From the NCBI GenBank assembly GCA_963691705.1, contig OY829541.1, forward strand, positions 12,642,564 through 12,706,563: a stretch of 64,000 bases of DNA. Direction: 5' to 3'. The DNA is from Viola odorata (taxonomy: Eukaryota; Streptophyta; Magnoliopsida; Malpighiales; Violaceae). Shown here in pieces: positions 32,600 through 44,676 of the stretch (position 1 is its first letter; the number at the start of each line of letters is the position of its first letter). Below the pieces are notes generated by a model that was given only the letters and a program-made list of their open reading frames with translations, made no database searches and was not told the origin of the DNA. Both the position numbers and the translations under genes were made by a program.

Positions 32600-33785
32600 A
32601 CACGTGAAATCCTTGACGACACCTTAGGTCACCCATTCAGCCATCGTATAAGGCGTCACAGGGTCAGCCGACACGTGAAACTCCCCACAGAGTCCTACGA
32701 CGGTACCAAAGATCCCATTTCTCACCTTAACAAAGTGAAGGACTTTGTACAATTTCAGACCCACAGCGATGCAGCTTTGTGCCAAATATTTATCATGACA
32801 TTGTCAGGAGTTGCACGCCTCTGGTTTGAAGGTCTCCCTCGCGGATCTATTGATAGTTTCTCGCAGCTAGAATCTAAATTTCGAAGCCGATTCAGTACCG
32901 CGATCCCCATTAGGAAATCTGTCGCAGCTTTATTCGATATACACCGAAAGCCTCAGGAATCTTTGAAGGATTTCCTTAGTCGCTTCGATATGGAGATGTC
33001 ATTAACGCCGGGCGTTACCGTTGATTTCGCTATAGAAGCCTTGAAGCGAAACTGCCACTATGGGAAACTGAGAGACACGTTAATGGTGGACCCCCCGGTG
33101 ACTTTGGACGTGTTAAAGCTGAAAGCCAATAATTATGAAAGAATGGAAGAAGAAAAAAATAGGGACAAAACCCGAAATGTGCCACAAGACGCGCCTCAAG
33201 TCCCTAACGCTCCTACCACCACAACTTCTGAGGATCATTTTATCAACGATTATGCTCAGCGAAAAGATCATATTCCCAAGACCTCCAATTGGCGAAGAGG
33301 CAACTTTTCGAGGGGAAAGTCTATCAACTTCCCGACTCGGTGATAGGGGGATCCTCTCAAGGGCCGGATTTATGACCCGGACCATCCTTCCCTCATTTTA
33401 CCAAGAGCGAAAATATTAGCGATTGTGGAACAGCGGAACCTACCCATTTGTTACCTAGCCCCCGTGAAGCCTGGAGTAGTCATGGTAGGAAGTGAAAATG
33501 CCTTCCGCAAGTTTCACAAAGCTAAGGGACACTCTACGGACGTATGCAGAGAATTAAAGCTAACGATAGAACATATAGTGGAGGAAGGTTATCTAAGAAG
33601 TATGCAGAGAATTAAAGCTAGTGATAGAACGTCTAGTGGAGGAAGGTTATCTCAGAGAATTTGCCGCTAAAACATGAGAGGAAGCCAGGAACAACCCCAC
33701 AGATAGAGCGACTGATAACAGACAAGCACCTCCTAGCGCTCCAGGAAATAACGCTACTCCTTCTAGGAGAGGTAGGGAGACACTC
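32600..33785 (+). pseudogene. gag: Tat gag of T3, 5' truncated
   Basis: It reads from just before HVKLPTESYDGTKDP (32670) through LCQIFIMTLSGVARLWFEG, RKSVAALFDIHRKPQ and LSRFDMEMSLTPG, with a stop near 33343. A 58-bp tandem duplication at 33542-33657 repeats the block for RELKL-IE-LVEEGYL and shifts the frame. Confidence 0.85.
33542..33657 (+). repeat. 58-bp tandem duplication inside T3 gag
   Basis: GTATGCAGAGAATTAAAGC starts at 33542 and again at 33600, each followed by a GTGGAGGAAGGTTATCT block. T1, T2 and T4 have it once. The copies differ at several bases, so it is not recent. Confidence 0.85.
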
Positions 33786-35906
33786 ATGGTCGATGACGAC
33801 GATGTCCCTATCATCAACATCATAGCCGGAGGCACGCCCTACCTAGACGAACCTGCACAGTTGACGCCCGCGGCAGTAGATAAGCGAAAGCGGGAGGGCG
33901 CGTTAATAAAAAGCGAAGCGATAAGCGCTTTAGATCGAATGGTGTTATCCTTTTCCGAAGAGGATGAGAAAGGCATCATTTATCCACACAACGATGCGTT
34001 AGTGGTCACACCCATTATCGCTAATCACGTAGTTAGAAGAACTCTCGTTGACAGTGGAAGTGTTGTGAACTTATTTTCATTGGAAGCTTACAACCTTATG
34101 AAGCACCCCGATAGCGAGTTAACACCTTGCAAGAAGCCAATAATTGGAGTAGATGGAGTTCCAATCCCAGTGACTAGGGTAACCAACCTACCCGTGTACT
34201 TTAGAGAGGATACCTCCAAGCGGTTAGAGGAGCTGCTATTCCTGGTCAATGAAGCAAACTTTCTGGTCAGCGAAAAGCTCAACCCGGAAGAAAACCTCTA
34301 ACTAGCTCAGCTATTGAATAAATGTAAAGGAGAATTCACGTGGAAGCCGGCGGCTATGCCCGACATCTCGCGAGAAGTGGCGGAACACCGACTCAATGTT
34401 GACCCCGGCATCATGCCAGTCTAGTAGAAATGACGCGCGGTTTTTGTAGAGAAAGCGTTAGCCGTTGACAAAGAAGTGGCCAAGCTTTTAGATGTAGGCT
34501 TTATCCGAGAAGTTCAATATCCAACCTAGTTAGCTAACCCGGTCCTCGTTCCAAAGCCCAACGGAGATTGGCACATGTGCATCGATTTCACCGAGTTGAA
34601 TGATGCCTGTCCCAAAGATTGCTACCCGCTCCCTCGAATTGATCAGTTAGTCGATCAGACTGCTGGGTATGCTTATCTAAGCTCATTAGACGCCAACTCT
34701 GGGTATCATCAAATCCCCATGGCCGTCGAGGATGAAGAAAAAACCATTTTCATCACTCCGAAAGCCACTTATTGCTACACGGTGATGCCGTTCGGGCTGA
34801 AGAACGCAGGAGCAACCATCCAACGTATGACGAATAAAATATTCAAAAAGCAAATTGGAAAGAATGTAGAGGCCTACGTTGACGACATACTGGTCAAAAG
34901 CTGAAGCTTCCAGGACCACTTGCTCGACCTGAAAGAAGTTTTTGATGTAATGAGAGAATACCAAATGAAGTTCAACCCCCATAAATACATGTTTGCATTT
35001 CAAACGGGTAAATTTTTGGGCTATGTGGTCAGCCAGAAGGGTATCCAGCCCAAATTTCTGAAATTGTGGCTCCTTGTCCTTTTGCAAAATGGGGGATAGA
35101 TATCCTAGGCCCGTTCCCAAAAGCAAGGTCCCAGCTAAAATTTGTGGTCGTGGCGGTGGATTACTTTACGAAATGGGCAGAAGCAGAAGCAGTGGCCAAC
35201 ATCACAACGGAAAAAAATTAGCATTTCTTTAAACACCAAGTTATCATGCGGTTCGGTGTACCCCGTGTGCTAGTAAGCGATAACTAGACCCAATTCACCA
35301 GCCGATTCTTTAGAGAACAATGTGTGGAATTCCAGATCGAGCAAAGATTCTCTTCCGTGGCTCACCCGCAGACCAACGGTCAAGCGGAGGTGACGAACTG
35401 AAGTATTCTTAGTGGTATCAAGAAAAACCTCGAAGGGTCCAAAAAGAAATGGGCGGAAGAGCTGTCGTATGTAATGTGGGTGTACCGCATGACGGTCAAA
35501 ACTAGTACTGGAGAAACACCCTTCGCATTGACTTTCGGCACTAAGGTCGTCACGCCGGTGGAAATTGGTACCATGAGCCTGTGAGTTGCCTACTTCAGGG
35601 AAGAATTGAATGAGGAGAGGTTACAGGCTAACCTTGATGCGTTACCAGAATTGCAAAAGGAAACCCTTCTAAAAATGCTACATTACAAACAAAAAATGGC
35701 GCGATATCACAACAGGCGACCTAGTACTTAGAGACAAATGAGGGACTGGTCAGCGCGTGGGGAATCTCAGTCCGAATTGGGACGGGCCATACCGAGTTAC
35801 CCGTGTCATCGGGAAGGGAGCGTATCACTTGGAAACACTTGACGGTACTCCCTTACCTAACTCTTAGAACATAGCTCTTTTGAAATTATACCATGCTAGA
35901 ATCTGA
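33786..35906 (+). pseudogene. pol: Tat pol of T3: protease start, RT, integrase core and end
   Basis: Protease keeps VDSGSVVNLFSL near 34048, the best active-site sequence of the four Tat copies, but jumps at about 34247 from EELLFLV to a later NEANFLVSEKL. RT (34575-34904) has CIDFTELNDACPKDCYPLPR (in part), MPFGLKNAG and an intact YVDDILVKS followed by a stop. At about 35052 RT joins the integrase EISEIV-A block, so RNase H, the second RNase H and the zinc finger are absent. Integrase then runs SD-TQFTS and TNGQAEVTN with several stops to 35906. Confidence 0.87.
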
Positions 35907-36010
35907 TATATCTCTGCACATTTCGCTAACGCTAGCCCTGACTTGTGCTAACGCTCGAATAGAGAATATTCTTGTGTGTTTTATGGCTGATTGTGTGCAG
36001 ATAATAAAGG

Positions 36011-36530
36011 GTGCTAGGAGTGAAAAGTCCTATCCTTGTGACGGCCGTTTCTGATCAGATGGCTCACTAAGACGAGGCACGCCCTGGCATACCTAAAATT
36101 TAGTGTTGGGAGTGAAAAGTCCTATCCTTGTGGTAGCCACGCTAACACAGGCGGACCATTGAGACGAGGCACATCTCGACGCCCCCAGGAGTGAAAAGTC
36201 CTATCCCTATGGTAAACCGAGCTAACATAGACGACCCATTAAGACGAGGCACGTCCCGGTATCCCTAGAAGTGAAAAGTCCTATCCTTGTGCTGATTGTG
36301 CTCGTGGAGACGGCTCGCCAAGATGAGGCACGCCCTAGGGAGATAGTAACTCCATCCTAGAAGTAAAAATCCTATCCTTGTGATAACTGGGCTAATACAG
36401 ACGGCTCACTAAGACGAGGGCACGATTCCGGGATGCGAGGTCAACGCCTGAAAGTGAAAAACCTAGCCTTGTGATGGCCGGTCCTAATCCGACGGCTCAC
36501 TAAGATGAGGCACTTTCTAAGACGATCGTG
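36011..36530. repeat. Stem-loop repeat array of T3, six units
   Basis: This is the counterpart of 24791-25310. The outer stem of unit 4 is TCCCTAG (from 36261) with CTAGGGA (36335); the T2 equivalent pairs less well. Unit 1 reads GCTAGG against CCTGGC, with one mismatch or wobble. Confidence 0.82.
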
Positions 36531-37390
36531 GAAATATGGAAACGCGAAGAATTGCAAAATCCCAGCGAGTAACCAGATGGGAAATCCCTGGTGAAGATAG
36601 CTGGTGGAGAAAGCGATACGAGCGACATAGGCAACAACACCCCGAGACGGAAGCGAGAAGGCTCCTACGGGTAATTAATGTCTATTATTGCACGTCATTT
36701 TACTAATAACCTATGATTGAGAATGTGCAGAGATATCATTTGGATGACGAAGAGATTGACGCTCGTGCAGACAACAATGTTACGAGACCCATTATTGGGA
36801 TTGACGTGCTATTGATACCAACGATCTTGTTATCGTAACTCGAGAAACATGGTCTAAGGGACATATGTACTATGTCTCTCTCTGGAAACTATTCCCATGG
36901 AAAGGGATACATTAGAATCTATCTACAAGGCACCCTCAGCCATTAATCGAGAATATCTACAACAATGCGGTTATACGCTACGCATCGCTGCGAATAGCGG
37001 TCGTGGTCTCTATCTTCTATGAGTTCTTATCTCTGAGAATGCTGAACGATAGGTAAAATATGCATGACGAGGTCATGTCATGATATCTAGCGAAGCACCT
37101 ATCATCAATATTGACGATTTATCGATTGAATGGCAATGCCATAGCCAGCCTACTTCTACTAAAATAATGATGTCACTGTCATATTGAAAGAAGCTCGAAG
37201 AGAAAGAAATAAGGAAAAGGAAGTCAGCAACAAAAGAAATTAGTAAGCCGAATATATAATTGTTCAAAAACGCCCTTGAGGGGTCACAAAAAACAAAAGT
37301 TCAAAGTTTTAAAGTTCTAAGGGCAAAGATAAAAACGGATGACTCCCGATATTCAAGAAAAGGAGCAATAACACCTAGGGTGTGTTGGTC
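36531..37390 (+). other. T3 3' untranslated region after the array
   Basis: No gene seen. It is colinear with T2 25311-26213 with small deletions, the largest near 37163. Confidence 0.5.
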
Positions 37391-37751
37391 CTACGAACTC
37401 CCCTGCCCTTTATAGCCCCTTGGCTTGGCTTGGCGAAAACCCTCGTCCGTGAGATCGGTGGAATTCTTCATGAAAGCATCAGTGAGGGCGGCACCACGAT
37501 ACACCCCTTCTCCGTGAATCTCCACAAAGCAGTCAGCCATGATAGTGGCAGTCCTCTCGACGTACCACATACACTTGTCTGCCATCTCCCTCTCCAGTAC
37601 CATTTTCTCCTCTATTAATGCCGCCTTTTCCCCCTCCATTGCGGCACTCTTAACTCTCTCTGCCGTCAAAGCAGTGTCAAGACCAAACACCTACTCTCTC
37701 GCCTCTTTTTGATCCTTCTTGGCCATCATTAAGGTCAGTAACAATTTTTGG
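37391..37751 (-). pseudogene. C-terminal fragment of antisense gene A3 in T3
   Basis: On the minus strand 100 codons remain open: SLDTAL-like coiled coil, EKAALIEEKMVLEREMADK, CMWYVERTATIMADCFVEIHG (in part) and the GYKGQGSS end. The gene is cut at 37751 by the T4 LTR. A stop lies just upstream. Confidence 0.75.
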
Positions 37752-38311
37752 TGATAACAATACCCCTAACAACAAGGGTATTCTCGTCTTATATCCCGTG
37801 GAGGGAGGAAAAGCTACTGCTACCGCCCTGGCAGCCTTGGGGCTATGGGGTCTGGGATGGTCGACATCAACGAGGGGGTCCCACACATCGCTTTACCATG
37901 ACAATGGGCGTTATCCCATCCCAGGCCAATCCGACATCTTGCGAAGGCCGTGGGCGTTGCCTTACCTAGGTAAACGCCTACCCCTATACGTATCTCTATC
38001 GCAATGGCAGTACATCTCATCAAACGAGAACTCTCATCCCCCCCGACGGCCGCGTTAGCACCTTGTGACCAAGATCACTCAGAAATGCTCCATTTTTGCC
38101 TATAAATACCTTCGCCACAAAGGAGGGAGGTAAGCCTAAGATTGCTAGCCAAAGCTCTGCTATTTCACACAATCACTACTGACTTAAGCATCGGAGTGTT
38201 TACACCGGAGACCCCCTCCGGCGCTGTGCAGGTACACCTGACGTCGTGGACGGCCGACCTCAAGGCTAATAATCCTCTACAATCCTACAGCAAACAGATC
38301 GAATCTTATCA
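37752..38311 (+). repeat. Tat 5' LTR of T4, 560 bp
   Basis: It starts TGATAACAATACCCC and ends ATCTTATCA. It shares with the T1 LTR the start, the end, the TATA region, the leader hairpin and the U3 inverted repeat (37952-37980), but is otherwise clearly diverged. Confidence 0.85.
38101..38108 (+). promoter_or_regulatory. TATA box of T4 LTR
   Basis: TATAAATA in GCCTATAAATACC, the same context as in T1. Confidence 0.72.
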
Positions 38312-38313
38312 AA

Positions 38314-38332
38314 TTGGTGCTTTCATTGAGAG
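38314..38332 (+). promoter_or_regulatory. Putative primer-binding site of T4
   Basis: TTGGTGCTTTCATTGAGAG, two bases after the LTR, is the same as in T1. Confidence 0.6.
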
Positions 38333-38397
38333 TCTTGGTTCTATTAAGTGAGCATCCTTAATAGCCAAGCTCTGCTCCCTTAAAAATGCGGAGGATT

Positions 38398-40380
38398 ATG
38401 GAGTTCGTCTCGGATCCCGCACTGTCCCAGTCTTCTAGCCTCCCATATGAGACCCGCAGGCGACTTTTCGCTTTCGCCACCTCTGATGTCGGCACCACAG
38501 TGCAAGAAATCCCACCAGGCATGTCCGATCCATCTTCTGAACAAATGGCGAGAACCTTGGCATCCCAGACATATACTCCTCTATCTCAGATGCCAGGACC
38601 CAGTCACTCCCTTCTCCATTCGAGGGCACCCGTAGAAGGCGGTGAAGGCAACCCTCTTACAAATTCAATATCGGCTCTTCGAGCCCAGATAGATCAGTTG
38701 ACAGAGCTGCCTACAGGATTTACACCTCATGTTTTAGGACCCAACGTGCCTTCTCATGTAATCTTTACTCCATCTATCGTTGCTGACCGACCGCTATCAC
38801 CCCGGCAGTCTAGAGGTTTTACGTTATCCTTACCTTTGACATCAGCCCCTGTTGGAGTCATGCAACTCGCGCCTATACACGTCGAACCGTCCGAATAACA
38901 TAGGAGGGGAGCTCCTGTTCTTGAAGGAAAACGATGGGACGGCGAGTATAGAGATCATTGGGGCAACAGGCGAGAGGAGATGTTCAGGGACTCATCTCCC
39001 AGGCACAGTGAGAGATCGAGTAGTAGAAGGCACCGGACTCGAACACCAAGGAGTCGCAGCCGATCTCCCAGGCACCATCGTGAGTATGATTTTTGAGCTC
39101 AAAGGCCGTTAGACGAGCCCGCTCCCCCTCGTCAACCACAGGGGATTCCTGATGATAATAATGGTCACCCATTCAGCCACCATGTCAGACATCACTGGGT
39201 CAATAGGCATGTAAAACTCCCTACGAAATCATATGATGGCACAAAGGACCCAATCTCTCATCTTAATAAGGTGAAAGATTTTGTACAATTCCAAACTCAC
39301 AGTGACGCGGCGTTATGTCAAATCTTCATAATGACACTATCTGGCGTGGCGTGTCTTTGGTTCGAGGGACTTCCGGCAGGTTCCATTGACAACCTTTCCC
39401 AACTAGAAACTAAATTTCGGAGCCGATTCAGCACGGTTGTTCCTATTAGGAAGTCTGCGGCATCACTTTTTGATGTTCATCGAAAGCCACAGGAATCTTT
39501 GAAGGATTTTTTGAGTCGTTTTGACCTGGAGATGTCACTAATGCCGGGGTCACCATTGATTTTGCTGTCGAAGCTTTGAAGTGTAACTGCCGTTATGGGA
39601 AGTTATGAGACACCTTGATGGTGGACCCGCCATCGACGCTAGATGCGTTAAGGCTAAAAGCCCACAATTATGCGAGAATGGAGGAAGAAGAAAATAGGAA
39701 GCGAATTCAGAGTATACCTCAAGACGCGCATCCGGCCCCTAACGTCCACGTTAGCGCAACCCTTGACACACGGCCAACCGATGACTATGGGCAGCGAAAA
39801 GATCACATCCCCAAAACCTCAAATTGGCAGAGAGGTAGCTTTTCGAGAGGAAGATTCGGGAATCCCCCTACTGGGAGGCAAACGGATCCACCTAAAGGGC
39901 GAATATACGATCCTGATCTCCCGTCCCTTATACTCCCAAGGGCAGAAATTTTAGCGATAGTTCAGCAGTGAAACCTGCCTATCCGTTACCCCGCTTCTAT
40001 GAAGCCAGGAGTGATTATAGGAGGAAGGGAAAATGCATTCTGCAAGTTCCATAAAGTTAAAGGGCACTCCATGGACGTGTGCAGAGAATTGAAATTAGCA
40101 ATAGAACGCTTAGTCGAAGAGGGCTACCTCGGGGAATTTGCCACCAAAGTAAGGGAGGAGGTCAGGAGCAATCCAGTGGACAAGGTGATTGGTGACAGGC
40201 AAGCGCCCTCTTACGCCACGGGAGCCAACGTCATCCCTATTGGCAGGAATAAGGAATCGTTTATGGTCAGCGAGGAGGACGTTCCTATAATCAATATTAT
40301 AGCGGGACACACTCTGTATTTTGAAGAACCCACAGCGTCAGCACCTACAGCTGGCGACAAACGAAAAAGAGAAAACGTGT
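38398..40380 (+). pseudogene. gag: Tat gag of T4
   Basis: The ATG at 38398 (MEFVSDPALSQSS) aligns with the T1 start; an in-frame ATG at 38386 adds four residues. It has a Pro/Ser-rich N-terminus, an Arg/Ser tract near 39020, the SYDGTKDPISHLNKVKDF block near 39230, LDVHRKPQ-like residues and a one-base deletion near 39547 in MSLMPG. Stops lie near 38898, 39098, 39606 and 39970 (CGA to TGA). The C-terminal part has GHSMDVCRELKLAIERLVE and is followed directly by protease. Confidence 0.87.
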
Positions 40381-43300
40381 TAGTAAAAAGTGAAGCGATA
40401 AGTGCGTTAGACCGAATGGTGCTGTCGTTCTCCGAAGAGGACGCAAAAGGCGTTGTTTATCCACACAACGATGCGCTAGTAGCCACACCCGTCATCGACA
40501 GTCATGGAGTTAGGAGAACCCTAGTCGACAATGGGAGCGCGGTCAACCTGTTCTCGCTCGAAGCCTATAACTTGATGAAACGTTCCGACAGCGAGCTAAC
40601 GCCTTGTAAGAAGCCAATAGTTAGGGTAGACGGGGTCCCAATCTCGGTGGTAGGAGTTACAACGCTACCATTATACTTTAGATAGGATACTTCCAAACGG
40701 TCGGAACAATTGTTGTTCCTGGTCATAGATCTGTTGTTGCCTTACAACGCCATACTCGGGCAGCCATACCTCAATCGATTTGGAGCTGCGATATCACAAA
40801 AACATTTGAAGATGAAATACCCTTCGTGGAATGGAGTGGTCTCGATCAAAGGGGACCAGAAGTTAGCTGCCGAGTGCTATTTACTTATGACCCAAAAGAG
40901 TTGTGACCGTTATGTGTGCGTGGCAGATGACCCTTTCGAGGATAGAGAGGAAAAGCGTACTCAGCCAGTAGACAACATGAAGCCAATTCCCGTCAGCGGA
41001 GTCGAAGAAGTAAATTTTTTAGTTAGCGAAAAATTGAACGCAGAAGAAAGCTCACAGCTAGCTCGATTATTGAACAGATGTAAAGGAGAATTCGCGTCGA
41101 AGCTGAGCACCGACTTAACGTTAACCCTGACGTCATACCCGTCCAGCAAAAGAGGCGAGCTTTCTATCCAGAAAAGATGATAGCTATCGAGAAAGAGATA
41201 TCAAAACTCACGGATGCTGGTTTCATCAGAGAAGTCCAGTACCCGACATGGTTGGCTAATCCTGTGCTAGTCCCATAACCTAACGGAGAATGGCGCATGT
41301 GTATTGACTTCACTGATTTGAATGATGCCTGTCCCAAAGACTGTTATCCTCTTCCTCGAATCGATCAACTGGTCGACCAAACCGCAGGATACGCTTACCT
41401 AAGCTCGTTGGATGCTAACTCGGGATATTACCAAATCCCCATGGCTATCGAAGATGAAGAAAAGACCGCCTTTATCACTCCCAAAGTCACCTATTGCTAT
41501 ACAACAATGCCGTTGGGATTAAAGAATTCTGGGGCAACATTCCAGCACATGGCAAATGAAGTTTTCGAGAAGCAAATTGGGAAAAAGGTAGAGGCTTACG
41601 TGGATGATATACTTGTCAAAAGTCGAAGATTCGAGGACCATGTGGCTGATCTAGAAGAAGTTTTCAGCGTGATGCGAGAATACAAGATGAAGTTAAACCC
41701 CCGAAAATGCATGTTCGCGTTCCAAACAGGCAAATTTCTAGGCTACGTGGTCAGCCAGAAAGGCATCCAGTCTAATCCTTCGAAAATAAAAGCGATCCAA
41801 GACATGATATCTCCGCGAACTGTCAAAGAAGTGCAAAAGCTCACAGGGCGCATCATTGCGTTAGGGCGATTTATCTCCAAGCAAGGCAAAAGATGCCTCC
41901 CCTTTTTTAAAATTATTCGTAAGAGAGCCCCCTTTGGGTGGACAGAAGAATGCGAAGAAGCGTTTGCCGGCATAAAGGCCTACCTCTCATCTGACCTGGT
42001 GCTGACAAGACCGGAACCGGGCAACGCTTTATACTTGTATTTAGGTGTTGCCGACGAGGTGGTCAGTGCCGTCCTGGTACAGAGCGATAGACACATTCAT
42101 CGCCCCGTATTCTTTGTCAGTCACATACTGAAGGATGCCGAGTCGCGGTACACTCGCATAGAAAAAGTAGCATTTGCCCTTGTACAGGCAACGCGAAAGA
42201 TGGATCGATACTTTCAAGCTCATCCTGTTGTGGTACTTACTGATCAACCATTGGGAATTTTTTTTAGAAAGCCTGAGTCCTCAGGAAGAATGCTGATTTG
42301 GGCAATCGAACTCGAGCAGTATGGATTGCAATACAAGGCCAGACCGTCCATCAAAGCCCAAGTGTTAGCAGACTTCATAGCAGAATGCACATTTACACAA
42401 GAGCTGTCGGTGAACCCACCAGAAGGGGAAGGGGAAGAGACAGATCTCCCATCCCCAGACACTTACAGTGATGCATGGATCATCCACGTGGATGGAGCCA
42501 AAAACCAAGAGTTAGCTGGCGTGGGAATTTTCATGATCGGACTCGATGGCATACAGATGCGCTACGCCATCAGAATTCTGCAACCGCTATCCAACAACGC
42601 GGCCGAATATGAGGCGTTACTGGCCGGACTTAGAATAGGCAACAACTTCTTCGCGGAAGCTACGCGCGATGTAGGGACAATGCGTGATCTGCAACTAAAG
42701 ATACGGGGGGACTCTAAATTGGTAATAGATCAAGTCTTGGGAAATTCCCAAGCTCGGGAACCCATCATGATTCAGTACCTTACAAAGGTAAAACATGAAC
42801 TAACAGAGACACAGAGAAAAGGCATTCAAGTCCACTTCGAGCATATTCCTCGAGAAGATAATAGCGAAGCTGACAATCTTGCTAAAATGGCAGCTAACCC
42901 GACAGTCTCCATACCAAAAGATGTGCATTATGGTGAGATACCAGTGCCCTCTTTCATGGAAGAACAAGCGTCTCTGTGCGTAGAAGAAGTAGAGAGTGAT
43001 TGGAGAATCCCCGTTGTGAAATATTTGAAACATGATGAGCTGCTAGTAAATAGCACTGAAAAAAGGGAAATTATGAAACAAGCAGCACGGTGCACATACT
43101 ACAATGGGGAATTAATTCAAAAATATTTCTCTCATCCAGCTGCGAAGTGCATAACGGAGCAGGAAGGCCTCCACACTTTGCGAGAAATCCATGAAGGAAT
43201 ATGCGGCATGCATGTGGCCGGTGACACCCTAGCGGCACAGGTCTTTCGTTCGGGATTTTACTGGCCCACCATTCGTAGAGACTGTCACAATTTTGTAAAA

Positions 43301-44203
43301 TCTTGTCAGAAATGTCAAGAATACGCCAAGGTCCTACAAAGACCAGCAGTGCAAATTTCAGAAATTGTTGCCCCTTGCCTGTTTGCGAAGTGGGGAATTG
43401 ATATTTTGGGCCCGTTTCCAAAAGCCAGATCCCAATTGAAATTTGTGGTCGTGGTGGTAGATTATTTCACGAAGTGGGCAGAAGTGGAGGCGGTAGCTAA
43501 CATTACCACGGAGAAGATTTGGCGTTTCTTCAAATATCAAGTCATAATGCGATTGGGGGTACCTCGCATATTGGTCAGCGACAACGGAACACAATTTACA
43601 AGCCAATTCTTTAGAGATCAATGTGCAAAATTCCAAATTTAGCAGAGATTCTCTTCTGTAGCACACCCGCAAACCAATGGTCAGGCAGAAGTGACCAACC
43701 GCAGCAACCTCAGTGGCATCAAAAGGAACCTAGAAGGTTCTAAAAAGAAATGGGCAGACGAACTGTCATATGTAATGTGGGCCTATCGCATGACCGTCAA
43801 AACTACTACTGGAGAAACCCCCTTTGCGTTAGCCTTTGGTACAAAGGCTGTCACGCCGGTAGAAATTGGCACCTTGAGCCTGCGAGTGGCATATTTCAGA
43901 GAAGAAGTTAATGAAGAAAGGTTACGTACTAACCTTGATGCGCTACCAGAAGTACAAGAAGAGGCTCTCCTAAAAACTTTGCATTACAAAGGGAAAATGG
44001 CGCAGTACCATAACAGACAAGTCAAGGAGAGATTGCTCAAAGCAAAAGACTTAGTGCTCAGAGACAAACGAGCAGTGGGGCAGCGCATGAGAAAACTCAG
44101 CCCAAATTGGGACGGGCCATATCATTTGGAAACACTTGAGGGTACTCCCTTACCAAACTCTTATAATATAGCCCATTTAAAACTATATCATGCTAGAAGC
44201 TAA
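40381..44203 (+). pseudogene. pol: Tat pol of T4 (protease, RT, RNase H, second RNase H, integrase)
   Basis: Protease has VDNGSAVNLFSL near 40527 and a GAG-to-TAG stop near 40684. A deletion of about 38 bases near 41100 shifts the frame before RT. From 41297 a 781-codon open stretch carries RT (CIDFTDLNDACPKDCYPLPR split; MPLGLKN instead of MPFGLKN; intact YVDD at 41597-41608), RNase H (ESRYTRIEKVAFALVQATRK) and the archaeal-type RNase H (42478-42895) with HVDGAKN, AAEYEALLAGL, RGDSKLV and NSEADNLA, giving the four acidic residues. Integrase follows: HHCC finger HEGICGMH...SCQKCQ (43180-43320), Asp in WGIDILGPFP, Asp in SDNGTQFTS, a single stop at 43640, then Glu in TNGQAEVTN. It ends at 44203. 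Confidence 0.92.
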
Positions 44204-44297
44204 TCTCCACTATTTGGCATTGTTAATATTGCTCTAACGTATAAATGAAAGGCATCTTTGTGCACATTATGGCCAACAAATATGCAGATAATGAAGA
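44204..44297 (+). other. Short leader between integrase stop and stem-loop array
   Basis: These 94 bases hold no gene. They end with ATAATGAAGA, like ATAATAAAGG just before the T2 and T3 arrays. Confidence 0.4.
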
Positions 44298-44643
44298 ATG
44301 CCAGGAGTGAAAATCCTATCCTTGTGGTAACCGTGCTCACATAGACGACCGATTAAGACGAGGCACGCCCTGGCATAAATAGCGTTGGGGGTGAAAATCC
44401 TATCCTTGTGGTAGCCGTGCTCACATAGACGACCCATTAAGACGAGGCATGCCCCCAAGGAGGTAGTAACTCCGTCCTGGAAGTGAAAATCCTATCCTTG
44501 TGGTAACCGTGCTCACATAGACGACCCATTAAGACGAGGCACGCTCCAGGAACGTGAGGTCTCAATGCTTGGGAGTGAAAATCCTATCCTTGTGATGGCC
44601 GGTCCTGATCAGACGGCTCAATAAGACGAGGCACGCCCCAAGC
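44298..44643. repeat. Stem-loop repeat array of T4, four covarying units
   Basis: There are four units of 74-79 bases. Outer stems differ but pair perfectly: ATGCCAGG (44298) with CCTGGCAT (44369); TTGGGGG (44385) with CCCCCAA (44452); TCCTGGA (44475) with TCCAGGA (44545); GCTTGGG (44567) with CCCAAGC (44637). The inner parts are constant: GTGAAAATCCTATCCTTGTG on the left and AAGACGAGGCA on the right, in which CCTTGT pairs with ACGAGG. The array sits 94 bases after the integrase stop. It is either an RNA structure on the genomic RNA or a structure on an antisense transcript. Confidence 0.92.
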
Positions 44644-44676
44644 CGATCGTTGGCATTTGAAACAAGGAGAGATATC

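Larger units (their letters stand above)
32595..37751 (+). mobile_element. Tat-lineage copy T3, internally deleted
   Basis: It begins inside gag without an LTR, directly after T2, and follows T2 to 37751, where the T4 LTR starts. Two internal deletions remove most of the protease C-terminus (joined at about 34247) and everything from RT thumb to early integrase (joined at about 35052). The stem-loop array and the C-terminus of antisense gene A3 follow. It differs from T2 by several percent, so it is an old copy. Confidence 0.85.

Noticed and set aside
44298..44643. CRISPR-like look: a constant ~20-base repeat (GTGAAAATCCTATCCTTGTG) at 80-90 base spacing
   Set aside because: The intervening sequence is also conserved and pairs with the repeat; the locus lies in a plant retrotransposon and has no cas genes.
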